Assembly: GCA_021821365.1 (NCBI GenBank) | Contig: JAKACN010000005.1 | Coordinates: 1,734 to 53,661 of the forward strand | Source: Pseudomonadota bacterium | GTDB lineage: Bacteria; Pseudomonadota; Gammaproteobacteria; Burkholderiales; Burkholderiaceae_D | Direction of reading: 5' to 3' | Length of the DNA stretch: 51,928 nt | In this document: positions 48,531 to 51,928 of the stretch, in pieces | Layout: every line of letters begins with the position of its first letter | Numbering within the stretch: position 1 is the first letter of the stretch | Position numbers and translations under genes: made by a program | The notes under the pieces: generated by a model | What the model was told of the DNA's origin: nothing | Database searches by the model: none | The model's input: only the letters and a program-made list of their open reading frames with translations

Positions 48531-48555
48531 TATTGTTAGTCAGTAGGGAGAGCCC

Positions 48556-49326
48556 ATGGCGGACGTGGTTTTGGAGACGAGACAGTTGACCAAGGAGTTC
48601 AAGGGATTCACCGCGGTCAACAACGTAAACCTGCAAGTGCAGCGTGGTCATATCCATGCATTGATCGGTCCCAACGGCGCCGGCAAGACGACCTGTTTCA
48701 ACCTGCTCACCAAGTTCCTGGTACCCACTTCAGGACAGATCCTTTTCAACGGCCGCGACATCACGATGGCCAGGCCGGCGCAGATCGCTCGCCAGGGCAT
48801 CATCCGTTCCTTCCAGATTTCCGCAGTGTTCCCGCATCTCACAGTGCTCGAGAACGTGCGCATCGGCCTGCAGAGGCCGCTCGGCAATTCCTTCTACTTC
48901 TGGCAGAGCGAAAAGAAGCTCGGAGCGCTCAACGACCGCGCGATGGCCTTGCTGGCGCAGGTCGACCTCGAGCAATTCGCCGACACCGTGACGGTGGATC
49001 TGCCCTACGGCCGCAAGCGCGCGCTCGAGATCGCCACCACGCTCGGCATGGAGCCGGAGCTCATGCTGCTCGACGAGCCGACGCAGGGCATGGGCCATGA
49101 GGACGTGCATCGCGTGACCGAGCTGATCAAGAAGGTGTCGCAGGGACGCACTATCCTGATGGTGGAGCACAACATGAGCGTGATCGCCGGCATCAGCGAT
49201 CGCATCTCGGTCCTGCAGCGCGGCGCAATGCTCGCCGAGGGCACCTATGCAGAAGTCTCGAAGAACCCGCAGGTGATGGAGGCATACATGGGCACTACCA
49301 CCGGCGCACTGGAAGGAGCGCATTGA
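48556..49326 (+). CDS. livG: Branched-chain amino acid ABC transporter ATP-binding protein LivG
   Basis: 'ALIGPNGAGKTTCFNLLTKF', 'GRDITMARPAQIARQGIIRSFQISAVFPHLTVLENV', 'LLDEPTQGMGHEDV'. Confidence 0.92.
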   Translation: MADVVLETRQLTKEFKGFTAVNNVNLQVQRGHIHALIGPNGAGKTTCFNLLTKFLVPTSGQILFNGRDITMARPAQIARQGIIRSFQISAVFPHLTVLENVRIGLQRPLGNSFYFWQSEKKLGALNDRAMALLAQVDLEQFADTVTVDLPYGRKRALEIATTLGMEPELMLLDEPTQGMGHEDVHRVTELIKKVSQGRTILMVEHNMSVIAGISDRISVLQRGAMLAEGTYAEVSKNPQVMEAYMGTTTGALEGAH

Positions 49327-50043
49327 ATGGCTGGATCAGCAGCGGCATTGGAGATCACCAACCTGCACGCCTGGTACGGCGAGTCGCATATCCTGCATGA
49401 CGTCCATTTTTCGGTGAACCACGGCGAGGTCGTCACCCTGCTGGGCCGTAACGGCGCCGGCCGCACCACAACATTGCGCGCCATCATGGGACTGACCGGC
49501 GCGCGCAAGGGCTCGATCAAGATCGACGGCGTGGAAGCGATCCATCTTCCCACCCACAAGATTGCGCACCTCGGCGTCGGCTATTGCCCGGAAGAGCGGG
49601 GCATTTTCTCGTCGCTCTCGACGGAAGAAAACCTGATGCTGCCGCCTTCGGTGTCGAAGACGGACAAGGGCATGTCGGTCGACGAGATCTACCAGATGTT
49701 CCCCAACCTGAAGGAACGCAAGACCAGCCAGGGCACGCGCCTGTCGGGCGGTGAGCAGCAGATGCTGGCCGTCGCGCGCATCCTGCGCACCGGCGCAAAG
49801 CTGCTGCTGCTGGACGAGATTTCCGAGGGCCTCGCGCCCGTGATCGTGCAGGCGCTCGCGCGCATGATCACCACATTGAAGGCGAAGGGCTACACCATCG
49901 TGATGGTGGAACAGAACTTCCGCTTCGCCGCGCCGCTGGCGGACCGCTTTTACGTGATGGAGCATGGCCACATCGTCGAAAGCTTCGCCGCTTCAGAACT
50001 GGATTCCAAGATGCCCGTGCTGCATTCGCTGCTCGGCGTATAA
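49327..50043 (+). CDS. livF: Branched-chain amino acid ABC transporter ATP-binding protein LivF, Walker A Lys to Arg
   Basis: 'LLGRNGAGRTTTLRAIMGL', 'LSGGEQQMLAVARIL', 'LLLLDEISEGLAP'. Confidence 0.92.
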   Translation: MAGSAAALEITNLHAWYGESHILHDVHFSVNHGEVVTLLGRNGAGRTTTLRAIMGLTGARKGSIKIDGVEAIHLPTHKIAHLGVGYCPEERGIFSSLSTEENLMLPPSVSKTDKGMSVDEIYQMFPNLKERKTSQGTRLSGGEQQMLAVARILRTGAKLLLLDEISEGLAPVIVQALARMITTLKAKGYTIVMVEQNFRFAAPLADRFYVMEHGHIVESFAASELDSKMPVLHSLLGV

Positions 50044-50078
50044 CAAGCTGTGCATTGTTCACACAAAAGGAGATGGAA

Positions 50079-51287
50079 ATGAAACTGAAAGCTATGGCAG
50101 TCGCTGTATCGGCTACGTTCGCAATGGGTCTGGCGGGATCGGCATCGGCGCAGATTTCCGGTGACACGGTCAAGATCGGCTTCATCACCGACATGTCCGG
50201 CCTGTATGCGGATATCGACGGTCCCGGCGGCGCCGAAGCGATCAAGATGGCGATCGCCGACATGGGCGGCGCGATCAACGGCAAGAAGATCGAGCTGGTC
50301 ACCGCAGACCACCAGAACAAGGCCGACATCGCGGCTTCCAAGGCGCGCGAATGGTTCGACCGCGAAGGCGTCGACGTGCTGATCGGCGGCACCAACTCCG
50401 CCACCAGCCTCTCCATGGCGAAGGTTGCCGCGGAAAAGAAAAAACCCTTCATCGCAATCGGCGCAGGCACCGCCCGCCTGACCAATGAAGAGTGCTCGCC
50501 GTACACGGTGCACTATGCGTACGACACCGTTGCGCTGGCCAAGGGCACCGGCTCCGCCGTCGTCAAGCAGGGCGGCAAGACCTGGTTCTTCCTGACCGCC
50601 GACTATGCCTTCGGCGCATCGCTCGAAAACGATACCGCCAACGTCGTGAAAGCCAATGGCGGCAAGGTCCTGGGCAGCGTGAAGCATCCGCTGTCGGCAT
50701 CCGACTTCTCCTCCTTCCTGCTGCAGGCGCAGTCGTCCAAGGCGCAGATTCTCGGTCTCGCCAATGCGGGTGGCGATACGATCAACTCGATCAAGGCGGC
50801 CAACGAGTTCGGCGTCACCAAGACCATGAAGCTGGCCGGCCTGCTGATGTTCATCAATGACGTGCACTCGCTCGGCCTCAACCTGACGCAGGGCATGTAC
50901 CTGACCGATAGCTGGTACTGGGACTTGAATAACGACTCGCGCGCCTGGTCCAAGCGCTACTTCGAGAAGATGAAGAAGGAGCCGTCCTCGCTCCAGGCCG
51001 CCGACTACTCCTCCGTGCTGCACTACCTGCAGGCCGTCAAGGCAGCGGGCAGCGACGACCCGGATAAGGCGTTCAACCAGTTCAAGAAGACCAAGGTCAA
51101 CGACATGTATGCGAAGAACGGCGTGATCCGGCCGGACGGCCGCATGGTGCACGACATGTTCCTGATGGAAGTAAAGAAGCCTTCCGAGTCAAAGTATCCG
51201 TGGGACTACTACAAGGTCGCACAGACGATTCCGGGCGACCAGGCCTTCACCACCAAGGCCGAATCGAAGTGCGCGATGTGGAAGTAA
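50079..51287 (+). CDS. Branched-chain amino acid ABC transporter substrate-binding protein
   Basis: Signal peptide MKLKAMAVAVSATFAMGLAGSASA; 'VKIGFITDMSGLYADIDGPGGAEAIKMAIADMGG', AAAGGAG RBS. Confidence 0.93.
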   Translation: MKLKAMAVAVSATFAMGLAGSASAQISGDTVKIGFITDMSGLYADIDGPGGAEAIKMAIADMGGAINGKKIELVTADHQNKADIAASKAREWFDREGVDVLIGGTNSATSLSMAKVAAEKKKPFIAIGAGTARLTNEECSPYTVHYAYDTVALAKGTGSAVVKQGGKTWFFLTADYAFGASLENDTANVVKANGGKVLGSVKHPLSASDFSSFLLQAQSSKAQILGLANAGGDTINSIKAANEFGVTKTMKLAGLLMFINDVHSLGLNLTQGMYLTDSWYWDLNNDSRAWSKRYFEKMKKEPSSLQAADYSSVLHYLQAVKAAGSDDPDKAFNQFKKTKVNDMYAKNGVIRPDGRMVHDMFLMEVKKPSESKYPWDYYKVAQTIPGDQAFTTKAESKCAMWK

Positions 51288-51323
51288 GCTGACCATCGTT
51301 TGAGCGTCAGACATTCCATGTAG

Positions 51324-51347
51324 CCCCTCTCCGCCGGTGGAGAGGGG
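51324..51347 (+). repeat. Strong stem-loop CCCCTCTCC-GCCGGT-GGAGAGGGG between binding-protein gene and livH
   Basis: Perfect 9-bp stem with 6-nt loop; no following T-tract. Confidence 0.7.
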
Positions 51348-51471
51348 CGACGGGCGTGCCGGGGATTCTGCCTGCCGCGCCTGCGTCCGCCCGCCCTGCA
51401 TGCGGGCACATCCGGCCAGGGCGTGGAATTCGCGCGCCACTCTTTCAGCTGCAACTTTTCTTGATCCGCTT

Positions 51472-51928
51472 ATGGAAATATTCGGAATCCCCCTGCAGGC
51501 AATGCTGAGCCAGCTGCTGCTGGGGCTGGTGAACGGCTCCTTCTACGCGATGCTGTCGCTCGGCCTGGCGGTGATCTTCGGCCTGCTCAACGTGATCAAT
51601 TTCGCGCACGGTGCGCTGTACATGATGGGCGCATTCCTCGCGTGGATGGGGATGAACTATTTCGAGATCAATTACTGGGTGATGCTGGTGGTCGCGCCGC
51701 TCCTGGTCGGCGTCTTCGGCATCGTCATCGAAAAAACCATGCTGCGCTGGCTGTACAAGCTCGATCATTTGTACGGCCTGCTGCTGACCTTCGGCATCAC
51801 GCTGATGGTCGAAGGCCTGTTCCGCTCCTTCTACGGCGTGTCCGGCCAGCCGTATTCGGTGCCGGAAGCGCTGGGCGGCGCGTTCAACCTCGGCTTCATG
51901 ATCCTGCCGAAATATCGCGCCTGGGTCG
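51472..51928 (+). CDS. livH: Branched-chain amino acid ABC transporter permease LivH, 3'-truncated by window end
   Basis: Not in supplied ORF track (no stop in window). Translation MEIFGIPLQAMLSQLLLGLVNGSFYAMLSLGLAVIFGLLNVINFAHGALYMMGAFLAW... is typical LivH. Confidence 0.92.
   Translation, partial: MEIFGIPLQAMLSQLLLGLVNGSFYAMLSLGLAVIFGLLNVINFAHGALYMMGAFLAWMGMNYFEINYWVMLVVAPLLVGVFGIVIEKTMLRWLYKLDHLYGLLLTFGITLMVEGLFRSFYGVSGQPYSVPEALGGAFNLGFMILPKYRAWV

Overview
GC-rich, densely coding chromosomal segment with betaproteobacterial character (Burkholderiales/Oxalobacteraceae-like, judged from protein families and gene content only; no search was run). I support about 43 protein-coding genes. No rRNA, tRNA, CRISPR array, transposase or intact prophage was recognised. 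In order: SUV3-like helicase (5'-truncated), PhnD-like binding protein, DUF1800/DUF1501 pair, TlpA-like thioredoxin, MgtC/SapB, class I fructose-bisphosphate aldolase convergent with a PPi-type phosphofructokinase, SRPBCC and DUF2382 stress genes, an RquA-like methyltransferase with a Dcu-type C4-dicarboxylate transporter, YjbQ, RlmN/Cfr-type radical SAM enzyme, porin, alpha/beta hydrolase, LysR with a dicarboxylate symporter, a small double-glycine-leader peptide, a short FimV-like protein, small membrane proteins, a putative FNR/Anr-controlled block (acetoacetyl-CoA reductase, three Usp proteins, EF-G paralogue), HD-GYP, Lrp/putA, AsmA, LapG-type protease, MTA/SAH nucleosidase, a repeat and DnaA-box rich non-coding region, LysR, mmsA, GMC oxidoreductase, and a branched-chain amino acid ABC operon (livG, livF, binding protein, livH truncated at the window end). 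Most notable: (1) FNR/Anr-like palindromes before low-oxygen/dormancy-type genes; (2) an RquA-like enzyme next to a Dcu transporter; (3) an orphan GG-leader peptide; (4) paired long inverted repeats in two convergent intergenic spacers; (5) a LivF with Walker A Lys changed to Arg; (6) an 890-bp non-coding region with duplicated AT-rich repeats, a REP-like element and DnaA-box matches. All database-dependent assignments are from recognition of motifs and need confirmation.
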